From positions 124,001 to 188,000 of the forward strand of contig JACGCK010000021.1 of assembly GCA_014925825.1 (NCBI GenBank): DNA of 64,000 bases, written 5' to 3'. The notes below the pieces were generated by a model. The model was not told the origin of the DNA, did not search any database, and worked only from the letters and a program-made list of their open reading frames with translations. Position numbers and translations under genes: made by a program. Source of the stretch: Pholiota molesta (lineage: Eukaryota > Basidiomycota > Agaricomycetes > Agaricales > Strophariaceae). Below, piece by piece: positions 23,189 to 33,879 of this stretch (positions are counted from its first letter, which is position 1; every line of letters starts with the position of its first letter).

Positions 23189-24240
23189 ATGATGTCGACA
23201 CGCGCGCTCGGGCTGGGCTCGGCCCTGAGGAAGGCGGCATTTGCGCCCAATGCTGGTATGTAGCGCCCTGTGGGGTTTCGGGTGTGGTGAACGGTCGTAG
23301 TTGTATGCTGAGCAAGATTCTTGTTTGTTGGACGGGTTTTAGTGCGCAGCCAGATTATGATGCGCAATGCCATTGGCAAGCGGTGAGTAATTGCTCAATT
23401 TCTATCACTATCGGCGAGATAGTGGGGAGACAGAAACAGAAGGCGGAACTGACGAATTATCATGATCTTCGTCATTCACGAACATTATTGTTGTAATGAC
23501 ATCTCTAGATTCATCCAAATCCAATCCCTACCACCTTCTGCCAGCAATGAAATCCTCAACGCGCAACGCATCAAGCGCCCAAACAGCCCTCATTTCACCA
23601 TCTACCAGCCTCAACTCACATGGCTCGGCTCCATTGCTAACCGTGTCACTGGAGCTGGTCTCAGCGTCTGTGCGTACCCTGCTCCGATGTTATGGCCATG
23701 GCCTCGGCGTACAACATAACGCTGACTGGAACCCTCATATATTGTATTCTATGCTATCAATCAGTGCTCTACGGATTCTCCATCGCCTACCTCATCGCTC
23801 CTGGTACATTCGACAGCCAACATGTCATTGAGGTAATTTCTGGCCTCCCTGAGGGTGTTAAGTACGCTGGAAAGGTCATCCTCGCCGCTCCCTTCGCGTT
23901 CCACTCCCTCAATGGTATCCGCCATCTGTCATGGGATCTTACAAAATGTGAGTGATTATTCCTAAGCTGGGCATACCCCTCCCTTCCTATATGGTCTACA
24001 TCATCTTCGAGGTGGATTTCGTACTTCTACCGTTGAAGCGAAAGGAGGTGCTGGTATTTTTCCAGTAGGGCCAGAACCTCTTCCACAGATGATTTGCTTT
24101 TATTACGAATGCGGCTAGAATTTGATATTTAGTACTGACTTGCACTCTTTACAGTCGTCTCCGTTAAGGGTGCTTATGCGACTGGATATGCTGTCCTGGC
24201 CGCTACCGCTGTCTCGACTGCTGCGTTGGTTATGATGTAA
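23189..24240 (+). CDS. SDHC: Succinate dehydrogenase cytochrome b560 subunit (complex II subunit C)
   Basis: Exons 23189-23255, 23343-23382, 23509-23669, 23765-23947 and 24155-24240 encode about 178 residues. A basic, Ser/Arg/Ala-rich N-terminus serves as mitochondrial presequence. The family signature follows: RPNSPHFTIYQPQLTW, then SIANRVTGAGLS (first membrane helix and quinone-site Ser/Arg region) and HSLNGIRHLSWDLTK, the second signature with the haem-ligand His. Three hydrophobic segments fit a three-helix membrane anchor that, with subunit D, holds SdhA/B to the inner mitochondrial membrane and reduces ubiquinone. Two adjacent ATGs open the frame; either could start. The gene is intact although a 3-kb segment has been inserted just upstream. 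Confidence 0.95.
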
Positions 24241-24975
24241 TAGAATTATCAGTTTCTTTGTATGCCTTGTTTCGTCTGAGACCCACTGCACGAAACTTAA
24301 AATTTCTTTCTTACGGGAATATGTGAGTCAATACTACTCATTGCTGGGCGTATATTGCTGGCAGTTCAAGGTCGAGAATTGGTCAAGAATATAAAACAGG
24401 AGGGCATCTCCACGAACACTTTTGATTGGCTGAGATAAAGTCACCCTGATTCGTTGGTGTAAGCGCGTATTTTTGGGCGCTTAAATTTAATCTGAGGTAA
24501 CATACCGTTACCTACTGCCCAAAGTGTATCAAGCAGCAAGAGTCAAGAAAAAATCTAGTGATATTAGCGCCTTTGAAGTTAGGTTCATGTCGTGTTGATG
24601 TACTTAGTTCAAGAAAAGGGAAACTCGATTCTGTGATATGCAATAAGTACATCTGAAGTTCATCGACATCCGTTATTCAAGGTCACCATGATACTATCTA
24701 CTTATGCTACGAAGTAGTCCAGGTACATGCGCATTTACAATAGCATATTGATCCTTCACTCGCTCACACGGACACCGTGCTGGTTCTTGAGCCGACCTTA
24801 CTCATTGTTGGATGCATCATACCTGCTCTGCCACCCGCTCCCATAATTCGATTCCGTACTACCTGTACGTAGTGAAGAGACTGAAGCTGGATTATATTTA
24901 TTCGTGTCCATCAGTAAACAGAAATTTGAGTGGAATAAAGTCTTAAAGACGTACCCTGATCAACGGACACAGAGC
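24241..24975. other. Intergenic; left border of the tandem duplication
   Basis: About 730 bp without a gene. From about 24580 onward the sequence resembles 29210 onward (for example TTGATGTACTTAGTTC versus TTGATGTGCTTAGTTC, and CATCGACATCCGTTATT shared), marking the left edge of a roughly 4.6-kb tandem unit. Confidence 0.5.
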
Positions 24976-26862
24976 CTAATATTTGGAAGAAAAGACGAGC
25001 TCAATGATTGACTGAGAGCAACAAAGGCATTGTTTATGCTTACTGCTGAAGGCCTGGTATCCAAACTGACTCTCTCCAGATATTCTTGGAATGGCAGGGT
25101 CTGTAGAAGTAAGTCGACCTTGTGAGGTCAAAAGGTGAAAATGAAGTTCTGGAAACGTACTGGACTGTGTATGATGGGAAGGTCCAGGGTCCTCATGTCC
25201 TAAACACATATCGTGGTCATTAATGGATCTCGAAGCGTCTATTATCTCATGAGTGCATACCTAACTCGGATTCGACAATTCGGAACTCTGGTATAAATAA
25301 CTCATAAGTCATTGTTTAATCTAGAGAAATTACCATTGAAATCACCTGTGATGTCGCCTTAAATAGCGAGACAACGAAAATTAGTACCAAGGTCTACGGA
25401 GCATCATGAGAGCGAGAAAACTTGCTGAGTTGGTGGACATGGCCCATAACTAACATGTTGATTGATTTGACAATGGTAAGTCAAGCTCAAGAACTACTAG
25501 ATTTGGGAGAGCAATACTGACCTCCAGGAGGCTTGTTCCTTATGGCAGGCTGACCGATGAAAGTAGATCGATTATAATATCCCTGGAAGTTAACGATATT
25601 GGTCTCATCATTTTGTTCGATATTAACAGGGAAATCGGGACGCACGGTAGTATAAGGTTCCTCTCCTTCAAGTGTGGACCGTTCCGGATATTCGAAAGGC
25701 TTCATTGCTGTATAATAGAAACAGGTATTGATGGGAGGGCATTCGAAACGAGAGGTATCATAAATTTACCTGGGCGAGGTCCACGATATACCCTGTCCGA
25801 GTCGTCGCTGTGACGCTCAAACTCTTCGAACTCTGCTGACTGCCTCAGTTCTAGATCGTTATTATCAGTCAATAGGTTCTTGTTATCTTATTATTATATC
25901 AAAAACGTACCAGGCTCTGATTCGATTATTTGGGCAGCAATTTCATGGAATGTTTGCAGATCCTGAAGTGTGGCGCCGATCCATGGGAGCATTCAGTAAA
26001 ACAAAAGCTACATATATATTGTGCACTCGCCTGATTAACAGAACCTTCAAGAACTCCTGACTCGTTCGCTGGTGAATGTCAATTAGTTGAGACAGACAGA
26101 AATTATCGTTTCATACACACTTTGGGCATTGAAGAGTGTATTATTGCTCCCGCGCTTGGTCAAAAGAGTTCTGGATAACGCAACGCTAAACTGTGGAAGG
26201 GGGAACCCAGTTAGTGTCGAATAACCAAGAAGATAGTGTAGAGGCATCTACTTACAACCCTCCGAATTGTTTTGCTGGCTGAGGTAACGACTGAATCTTT
26301 ACCTTGTCCCGAGGATGCGCCTGGAGAAAGGCCAGATGGGCTGTGAATATTTTCGATAGTGGACATATTCCTTGCGGTCACTGGATCCTCCCATAGCTGC
26401 CTGAATCTGTCCTCAAACGTTTGAAGCTGCGTGGTGGTGCCCTATTAACCAATTAAACAACCACCTTCAATTTCGATGAGTTTTTAAGAACCACTGACCA
26501 CGTAACGGTTTACGGTTTGTTGATAACTTTTTTGCAACGCTGAAAAACTCTCGGATTTGCCGCCCTCTTGGTGCGCAAACTTTGCGTCTTTCACTAATAT
26601 CTTTAGTCTACATTAAATGTAAGGACATGTTCTAGAAATGCGATCTACTTACTGACTTGTTCGCTTCTTGGATTTTGCCTTCCTTCAAGTCTTTGTTGAT
26701 TTCATGTTTCTGCAGAACTTCGATGAAGAGCGATAGGGCCCTTTCAAGCTGTTCGAGTTTCTCTCGCTTACTTGATGCGGTCCTGAAGGCAGAATAGAAA
26801 CGAATGGGTTCCATGAGAGGTACCGCTCCGGGAGTGAGTTTCGGCTTGGCTTCAGAAGACAT
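24976..26862 (-). CDS. Unknown helical protein, partner of the divergent kinase gene (module 1)
   Basis: A multi-exon minus-strand gene. Exon 1 (26862-26653, 70 codons) encodes an amphipathic helical block: FYSAFRTASSKREKLEQLER then ALSLFIEVLQKHE. Later exons carry LQKSYQQTVNRYV, then TTTQLQTFEDRFRQLW, a SASKTIRR motif, LQDLQTFHEIAAQIIESEPG, and a charged, Pro/Tyr-rich tail with AMKPFEYPERSTLEGEEPY. The last readable exon ends CCSQSIIELVFSSKY at the stop (24976-24978). The same blocks in the same order occur in the genes at 29683-31524 and 44561-46170, which supports this as a real gene family, each member head-to-head with a kinase gene. I recognise no known domain; the N-terminal helix pair could be a protein-interaction or membrane-association element. 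Exon borders in the C-terminal half are tentative. Confidence 0.7.
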
Positions 26863-27566
26863 GGTGGGGAAAGGATCAAGTTGCGTCGCTTCGAAGTACG
26901 GGACACTGCATATAAGTACTTGTAATGAAGACCCTGAATGTTGATTATCGATGAAAAATGGAACAATGCACTTCTCGGAAGAAGTCAGAAATATCTAGAT
27001 CGGATAAAAGACGTAGGTCTAATATTACCGTCAAGAAGACAGGCTTTAAAGCTTGAAGCTTGATGAATTTAAGATCGGCCATAATCAAAAATCCGTTCAT
27101 CCGCCTTTCGTCAGAATGCAAGTATGGTCTATGGTTCAAGGCGCCTTTTCATAAATAAATAAATAAAAAGCAAAGAATGTTGAAGGGCATAGATTCTATA
27201 GATTTTTGAGACAGCATAATTGCGATCTGTGGAGTTAGCTGTTTATTTAAATTCCGAGTCGAGTATTCAATCAATATTCAATTATGATTCGTCAAACAAG
27301 AAAAAAAGTGGTGCTTTTCAGGGAAGAGTGATTGAACCATAAAAAGGTTCATTTCGCGGCCACGTTGCTTTCCAAGTTCATTGTTATTTAATTCGGCATT
27401 GTTGTGTGCTTGTTGCGTGCACGTTGGGGAACCAGTGGCCACTGGCCAGGGAAGGTGATGGGAAAGTGTGGGAAGATATCATCAAATTCATCGCGTTGTC
27501 ACTGCAGATCAACCAAGCGTTTGACTCACACAATCATTGAACCAATGCTACGGCCAATACTCACCT
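26863..27566. promoter_or_regulatory. Divergent promoter region of module 1
   Basis: 704 bp between head-to-head start codons of the partner gene and the kinase gene. The kinase-proximal 150 bp resemble the corresponding stretch at about 32120-32271 (for example GGTGATGG and a GACTCAxA motif close before the ATG). An (AAAT)n tract lies near 27150-27170. Confidence 0.5.
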
Positions 27567-28922
27567 ATGTCGTTGTCGTCATCTAACACTATAGTCGATC
27601 AACACGCGAATGTGGACGACGAGGAAGCCTTCTTTGCCGCGCTTGAAGAAAAATATGGACCTCATGTCAGAATGGAAGGGGAACTCTTTTGGGTCAATCT
27701 CCAACCGTTCTTACTCTCTCGTGGATATCGTCTACGAGAGCGTTACCATCCAGACTGGAAACCTTCATGGATTGCGGAACCCGGGAAATCTGCTCCTGCA
27801 TTTCCCCTTGCTGAAGATAGGCTAATAATGGTATGTTGGCCATACTTATTCTAAAACCAATGGCGCTTTACTAACATGTACATAGGGCGTAAATGTACTT
27901 GACGCCGTTCGGATCTCAGACAACCAAAGGGTGGTCCTGAAGAAAGTTCCAACGTCAACGCACGAAATACCGGTTGCACAGTTTTTGTCATCTCCTGCCT
28001 TGCGAGATGATCCACGCAATCACACCGTGCCATTGTTGGATGTGATTCCTTTTCCAGCAGACGACGATTGGGCACTATTGGTTATGCCGGTGCTGCTTGA
28101 ATTCCAAAAACTTCCTTTTCGTAGGTTAGGTGAATTCTGTGAGGCGGCTTTTCAGTATATACAGGTACGTATAACAATTGGTCCAGGTGGCAAAGCACTG
28201 CGTCTTTCTAATCGAGTTGGCAATTTTTCAGGCGCTGGAATTTTCGCATGAGCATAACATTGTTCATAGGTGTGTTTTTAAACTCGTTGACTGTTATTAC
28301 TAGGCTTTGCTAAATGATCGCATGAAGGGACGTATGCATGACGAACCTCATGATGGATTTTTCTAAAGTCATCCCGAACGGGTCGCACTTCGCCAGGTGG
28401 AATTCACACGACGGGACTGTTAGGGATCACTTTGATTGGAAGGAGCGTTGGTCAGTCAGGCCAGTCCAATACTACCTCATAGATTTCGGGATCGGTTTGC
28501 ACCTTCCCAATAAGAATGTCGTGACTTTTGGCGTATGGGGCCGGGATACGACAGCGCCGGAGATGTCGCCCACCAACCGGTACGACCCATTCAAAGTTGA
28601 CATATATCAGCTTGGCCGAGTTTTTCTGCAGATGATTGATGTATGCCTATTTCGTTTATCTGTGCTATACTTCTGCTGACAGACACAGGAATATGACGGA
28701 CTGTCCTTGTTTTTGCCCCTGGCAAAGCGGATGACCAGTCATAACCCCAAGGACCGTCCGACAGCAGCAGAGGCTGCAAAGCTTTGCGAGGATCTGATTT
28801 CTAAGCTCGGCTCTCGGAAATTGTCTCGTCGGATCTGGAAGAAGGCCGATTTTTATGAGTACTGTAAGATAATTGACCGCTTTCTCGTTAGGTTTTGTGG
28901 CTGGAATCCGATACATCTATAG
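27567..28922 (+). CDS. Protein-kinase-like protein (module 1)
   Basis: Exons 27567-27830, 27886-28164, 28232-28269, 28328-28640 and 28689-28922 give about 375 residues. The N-terminal FWVNLQPFLLSRGYRLRERY and HPDWKPSW block is the header of a large agaricomycete kinase-like family. Kinase landmarks: VVLKKV (ATP-site Lys), ALLVMPVLLEF hinge, EHNIVHRDVCMTNLMMD catalytic loop (HRD and Asn present), YYLIDFG (DFG), APEMS (APE), and DVYQLGR-like DIYQLGRV of helix F. The activation segment is short and the glycine-rich loop is not obvious. Catalytic residues are intact, so activity is plausible, but the substrate is unknown. The gene is head-to-head with the partner gene at 24976-26862, and the pair is tandemly duplicated to its right. 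Confidence 0.88.
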
Positions 28923-29682
28923 TTATAACATCCGTTACATTATACCCTACGATACATTGTTAGTATCATTGTAATAATATCCATTGGATCGCATTGAGGA
29001 GTAGCACACTGTACCTAGTTAGTTATCATTATCGTGACGCACTTGGACTTTTGGACAAATTGAATTCTCAAATTCTCAAAATTGTCTCCAACTTTTTCTG
29101 TTTCAAGGGAGCTCTGCTGGGCGAATGTTTACGGGCGCTTAATTGAGGCTAATGCACTGTTATGTACTTTCAAGGTCTCTCAAAAAATATTGAGAAGAGA
29201 TTGAGCGATATCACTGTCTATTATAGATTCATATCGCAATGTTGATGTGCTTAGTTCGATAAACAGGAAAATGCGATTCTGTGATGCACGATACATTTAC
29301 AATTGGTGAGCTCATCGACATCCGTTATTTAAGGTAACCGTTATACTAACCAGGCCACGACGTGATCCGGGGTACGTTGGCATTTACAATAGTACACTCA
29401 TCTTTCACTCACTCACATTTTGGAGTGCTGGTTCTTGAGACGACCTTACTCATTGTCGGATGCCTCATGCATTATACCTGCTCTGCCACACTTCCCCGTA
29501 GTTCGATTCAGTACTACCTGTACGTAGCGAAGTCTGCGAAGAGACTGAAACTGGATTATATTTAATTAGTAAATGGAAATTTGAGTGGAATAAAGACGTA
29601 CCCTGATCGGCGGACACAGAGCCTAATATTTGGAAGATAGGACGAACTCAGTAAACGACTGAGAGCAACAAGGGCGGGATAG
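28923..29682. other. Intergenic between tandem modules
   Basis: The kinase 3' flank (to about 29020) matches flanks after 33622 and, inverted, before 22370. From about 29210 the sequence matches about 24580 onward, i.e. the start of the second tandem unit. No gene seen. Confidence 0.45.
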
Positions 29683-31524
29683 TCAATGCTTACTGCTATC
29701 GGCCTGATATCCATATTGATCGCCTTTGAAAATTCCTGTATTAGCAGGGTCTGTAAAATTAAGCCGACCTTATGAGGTCAAGGAGCGAAAATGAAGTCCT
29801 GGAAACGTACTGGACTGCGTAGGATGAGAAGGGCCAGAGTCCTCATGCCCTAAGCACAGAGCGTGGTCTTTAGTGGATCTCGAAGCGTTATATTATCTTA
29901 TGAGGGCACACCTAACTCGGATTCGACAATTCGGAACTCTGGGATAAATAAGTTGTAAGTCATTGTTTAATCTAGAGAAATGACAGCCAAAATTACCTGT
30001 GATGTCGCCTTTAAAAAGCGAGACAATAGATTAGTACTAAGGTCTATGGAGCATCAATGAGAGCGAGAAAACTTGCTGAGTTGGTGGACATGGCCCATAA
30101 CTAATACATTAGTTGATTTGACAATGGTAAGTCAAGCCCAAGAACTATTAGATCTGGAGAAACAATACTGACCTCCAGGAGGTCTGGTCCTTACGGCAGG
30201 CTGGCCGATAAAGGTAGACCGATTATAGGACTCCTGGAAGTTAACGATACGAAGATATTGGTCTTATCAATTACTGGGATTGTTCGTTCACAGTGAAATC
30301 GGGACGTACAGTATTATAAGGTCTCTCTCCTTCAAGTGTGGACCGTTCCGGATATTCGAAAGGCTTCATAGCTGCATAATTTATTAATGCCAGGGCATTC
30401 GAAACAATAGGTATCAGTTTACATGGGCGAGGTCCATAATATCTCCGGTCTGAATCATCGCTATGACGCTCAAACTCTTCAATTTCTGCTGACTGCCTCA
30501 GTTCTAAATTGTCTTTGTTAATCCATAGGTTCAAAATATTAGCTAGAATACGTGCCAGGATCTGTGTTAATTATCTCATGAAACGTTTGCAGGTCCTATG
30601 GTATGGTGTAGAACAATCGCGCTGTTCAGTAAAAAGAGACTGCATCTGTATTCGACGCATGTATACTGACCTGATTGGCAGACGCTTCAAGAGCCTCTGC
30701 ATCGTTCGCTGTTAAAACTAATTAATTGAAATGCAAGCAGGAATTATTGCTTTGTATATACTGACCTTGGCTATCGACCAGCCGCGCACGGCTTTCGCGC
30801 GTGGTCAAAAGCGTTCTAGTTAACGCAATGCTGAACTACGCGAAGGGAAGACTTATTGAGTATCGAATAACGAAGCAAAGAGCAGAGGGATATATTCACA
30901 ATTCTGCGTATCGTTTGGCTGGCCGCCGTAGCAATAGAATCTTTAGCCTGACTTGGAACTTCATCTACGTTAAGGCTAGGGCTACTGGAGGTTGCTTCGA
31001 TGGTGGAATATTCATTGGGAGCAGGTGGCGCATTCCAAAGGTTTCTAAATTCTTCACTGAACGCTTGAAGCTGCGTAGTGGTGCCCTTTTCGATAAAATT
31101 GGTGAATTGGTGAATTCCTGACTTATCAAAAGGAATTGTAAGGAAACCGACCGTATACTCGCTCATAGTATTCTGATACTTCTTTTGCAACCTCGAGACA
31201 TGTTGGGATTCTCCTCCTGTCAGAGCTGCGCGTTTTGCATTGGTCACTTTCTTCGCTAGGCTTTGAACTATGAGCTAACGATCGAGCAGGAAAACGATTC
31301 ACTCACTCTTTTGCTTGTTGGATTTTTTTATTTTTCAAGATTGGATCTGACTCGTGTTTTCTCAAAACTTCAATAAAAAGGAATAAAGCTCTCTCCAGCT
31401 GCCCGAGCTTCTCCTGTTTATTTGGCGCTGCGAGGAAAGCGTCATAGAAATGAATTTTATCTTCCATGAGGGGGATTGATCCTTGAAGGTGAGGGATTGT
31501 GTTGACTTTGGCTTTGGCAGACAT
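29683..31524 (-). pseudogene. Partner-gene paralogue (module 2), probably degenerating
   Basis: Paralogue of the gene at 24976-26862. Exon 1 starts at 31524 and carries FYDAFLAAPNKQEKLGQLER then ALFLFIEVLRKHE. Later blocks are RLQKKYQNTMSEY, TTTQLQAFSEEFRNLW, AASQTIRRI, DLQTFHEIINTDPG and AMKPFEYPERSTLEGERPY. Two differences suggest decay: after DPG the splice donor reads GCACGT where module 1 has GTACGT, and the frame after VRPDFTVNEQ hits TAA where module 1 continues. GC donors are tolerated in fungi and a terminal exon could have changed, so a shortened but functional protein remains possible. The 3' limit was set by homology to module 1 (TGA at 29683-29685). Confidence 0.6.
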
Positions 31525-32271
31525 GATGGGAGGAGGGAGGCGTTTGTACCACCGTATTGCTATAGTGAGTCTTAGTACTTATACAAAAGCCTGCACAATG
31601 ATTATCGATTAAAAACGGGACAAAGCGCACCGCTTCTTTGAATAAGCTGGATCCGATAAAGCGCTTAGAACGATATTCGAGTCAGCGTCGAAAACATGGT
31701 TATAAATTCCAACTAAACCAGGCAAGGAACAATGGTCGCACCTTTTAGATGTCGAAGTTTGAAAATAGATTCCTCTACATTTCCAATTTCGTGAAAATCT
31801 AGACAATATCGATCTGTGGAAAACATGGTCTATAAACAAAAAAAAAGACCCTTGAACAAGAAGCATTTGGAGGACTAATACAATCAAAACAAGAACCCAC
31901 ATTCGACACTCACTTGATTTATGTCGGAGAAGCGATATCGAAATGTTCAGGTTCAAAAAAAAAAGATAGTCGTTCAGCTAAGAAATGAACTGGTGTTTGA
32001 AAGTGTCGCTTATCGATAAAGATCCAGGTTTTCAACCCAGTAAATGGTGGGCTGACCTCATAGGACCTCATTCAAAGCCCCTGAATGTTCCACTGACTCG
32101 GAAGATCCTTTGTTCGAGGTCGGAGAAGGTGGAAAGGTGATGGCGCGATGCGTGGGAACATATCATAGCTGGAGGTACTCCTTGGGTACTCCCATCGCAT
32201 GATTATTCCCAACTTTCCCAGGTCGTCAAGTGTTCGACTCAAACCACGAATGCTTCCAGCAATACCTGCTT
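31525..32271. promoter_or_regulatory. Divergent promoter region of module 2
   Basis: 747 bp between the head-to-head starts. The half near the kinase resembles module 1. A minus-strand frame at 31609-31956 shows no motif and is not supported. Confidence 0.45.
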
Positions 32272-33622
32272 ATGTCGCTTCCCTATGATAAAATAGTCGC
32301 TCAACTCCTTGCTGAACACACCAACGCGGACGACGCGGACGCCTTTTTCGCTGCGCTTGCAGAGAAGCATGGTCCCCATGTCAGAGATGTCGAAGAACTC
32401 TTTTGGGTCGACCTCCAGCCATTCTTACTTTCTCGCGGATACTATCTACGAGAGCGATATCATCCAGATTGGAAACCTTCCTGGAGGGCAGAACCTGGGC
32501 AATCCGCGCCGCGTCGTGATTATCTGTTTGCTGAAGACAGCTTAGTAATGGTACGAGAGTCGCACAGAGTTTGAAGGTGAAGACGCCTCACTTATGTCTA
32601 CACAGGGGCTCGACGTACTTGACGCAGTTCGGATCTCAGATAGCCAGAAAGTAGTCTTGAAAAAGGTTTCGACTGCATCATACGAGATACCCATTGCCCA
32701 ACTGTTGTCGTCACCTGCCCTACAAAACGATCCACGCAATCATACCGTTCCAGTATTGGACGTGATTCCGCTTCCGGCAGACGACAATTGGGCTCTACTA
32801 GTTATGCCGGCGCTACTTGAATTTCAAAAACTCCCGTTTCGAAGGGTGGGCGAGTTTTGCGAGGCAGCGCTGCAATATTTACAGGTATGTTTTGCACCAC
32901 CGAACGAACAAGCGATTATATTTCTCAACTGCATGATAGGCTTTAGAATTCCTGCACGAGCATAATGTCGTTCATAGGTAAGCTCTTCTTAATTAATTCA
33001 AAAGAGCTGCTGAGTAACGCCTCCAAGGGACGTATGCATGACGAACCTCGCGATGGATATATCCAAAGTCATTCCAAAGGGGTCGCATTTTGCTAACTGG
33101 GAGACCCATGATGGGCTTGACTGGCAACACTTCGAATGGAAGGAGCGCTGGTCGGTAAGACCAGTTCAATACTATATCATAGACTTTGGGATCTCGTTGC
33201 CCCTCCCTGAGAAAAATCTCGTTACTTTCGGAGTTTGGGGACGGGATAAAACGGTGCCCGAGATGTCACCCACAAGTCAGTATAACCCATTCAAAGTTGA
33301 TGTATATCAGCTTGGCCGAGTCTTTCTGCACATGATTGATGTATGTCTAATTCATTTATCTGCGCTATACTTCTGCTAACAGACACAGGAATACGACGGA
33401 CTGTCCTTGTTTTTGCCCCTGGCAAAGCGGATGACTAGTCATAACCCCAAGGACCGTCCGACTGCAGCAGAGGCTGTAAAGCTTTGCGAGGATCTGATTT
33501 CTAAGCTCAGCTCTCGGAAATTGTCTCGTCGAATCTGGCTGAAGGCCGAATTTTATGAGTACTGTAAGATAATTGACCGCTTTCTCATTAGGTTTTGTGG
33601 TTGGAATCCGATACATCTATAA
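32272..33622 (+). CDS. Protein-kinase-like protein (module 2)
   Basis: Exons 32272-32550, 32606-32884, 32940-32977, 33028-33340 and 33389-33622 give about 380 residues with the same splice phases as module 1. Landmarks: FWVDLQPFLLSRGYYLRERY, VVLKKV, HEHNVVHRDVCMTNLAMD (HRD and Asn intact), YYIIDFG, VPEMS, DVYQLGRV and C-terminal RFCGWNPIHL. All kinase catalytic residues are present. Its last exon is nearly identical to module 1 and to the fragment at 22371, more so than the 5' exons, consistent with recent duplication or gene conversion of the 3' end. It is convergent with the Crinkler-like copy 2 immediately downstream. Confidence 0.88.
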
Positions 33623-33879
33623 TTATACCATTCGTTACATTATACCCTACAATACGTTGTCAGTATCATTGTAATAATATTTATTGGATCGCTTTGAGGA
33701 GTAGCACAATATAATATACATAAATTGCTATTACCATCGTGGTGTACTTGGATAGATTGAATTCTCACCCCGTCTCGAACATCTTCCGCTTTCAATGTTA
33801 TGATTTTAGCGAGGACACTCGCTGGTGCAAAATATAGAACATATTTAAATTGTAAGACATAGTGTCCCACTAGACATTT

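Larger units (their letters stand above)
24580..33700. repeat. Tandem segmental duplication of the partner/kinase module (two units of about 4.6 kb)
   Basis: Unit 1 (about 24580-29020) and unit 2 (about 29210-33700) have the same gene order, orientation and flanks: 3' flank, partner gene (-), divergent promoter, kinase gene (+), 3' flank. Similarity is high in coding exons and patchy in spacers. A third, inverted and more diverged unit lies at 42568-46170. Confidence 0.8.

Noticed and set aside
24840..24870. TTCGATTCC, a possible tRNA T-loop
   Set aside because: No matching A box, acceptor stem or anticodon arm around it; the sequence recurs as part of the tandem duplication.
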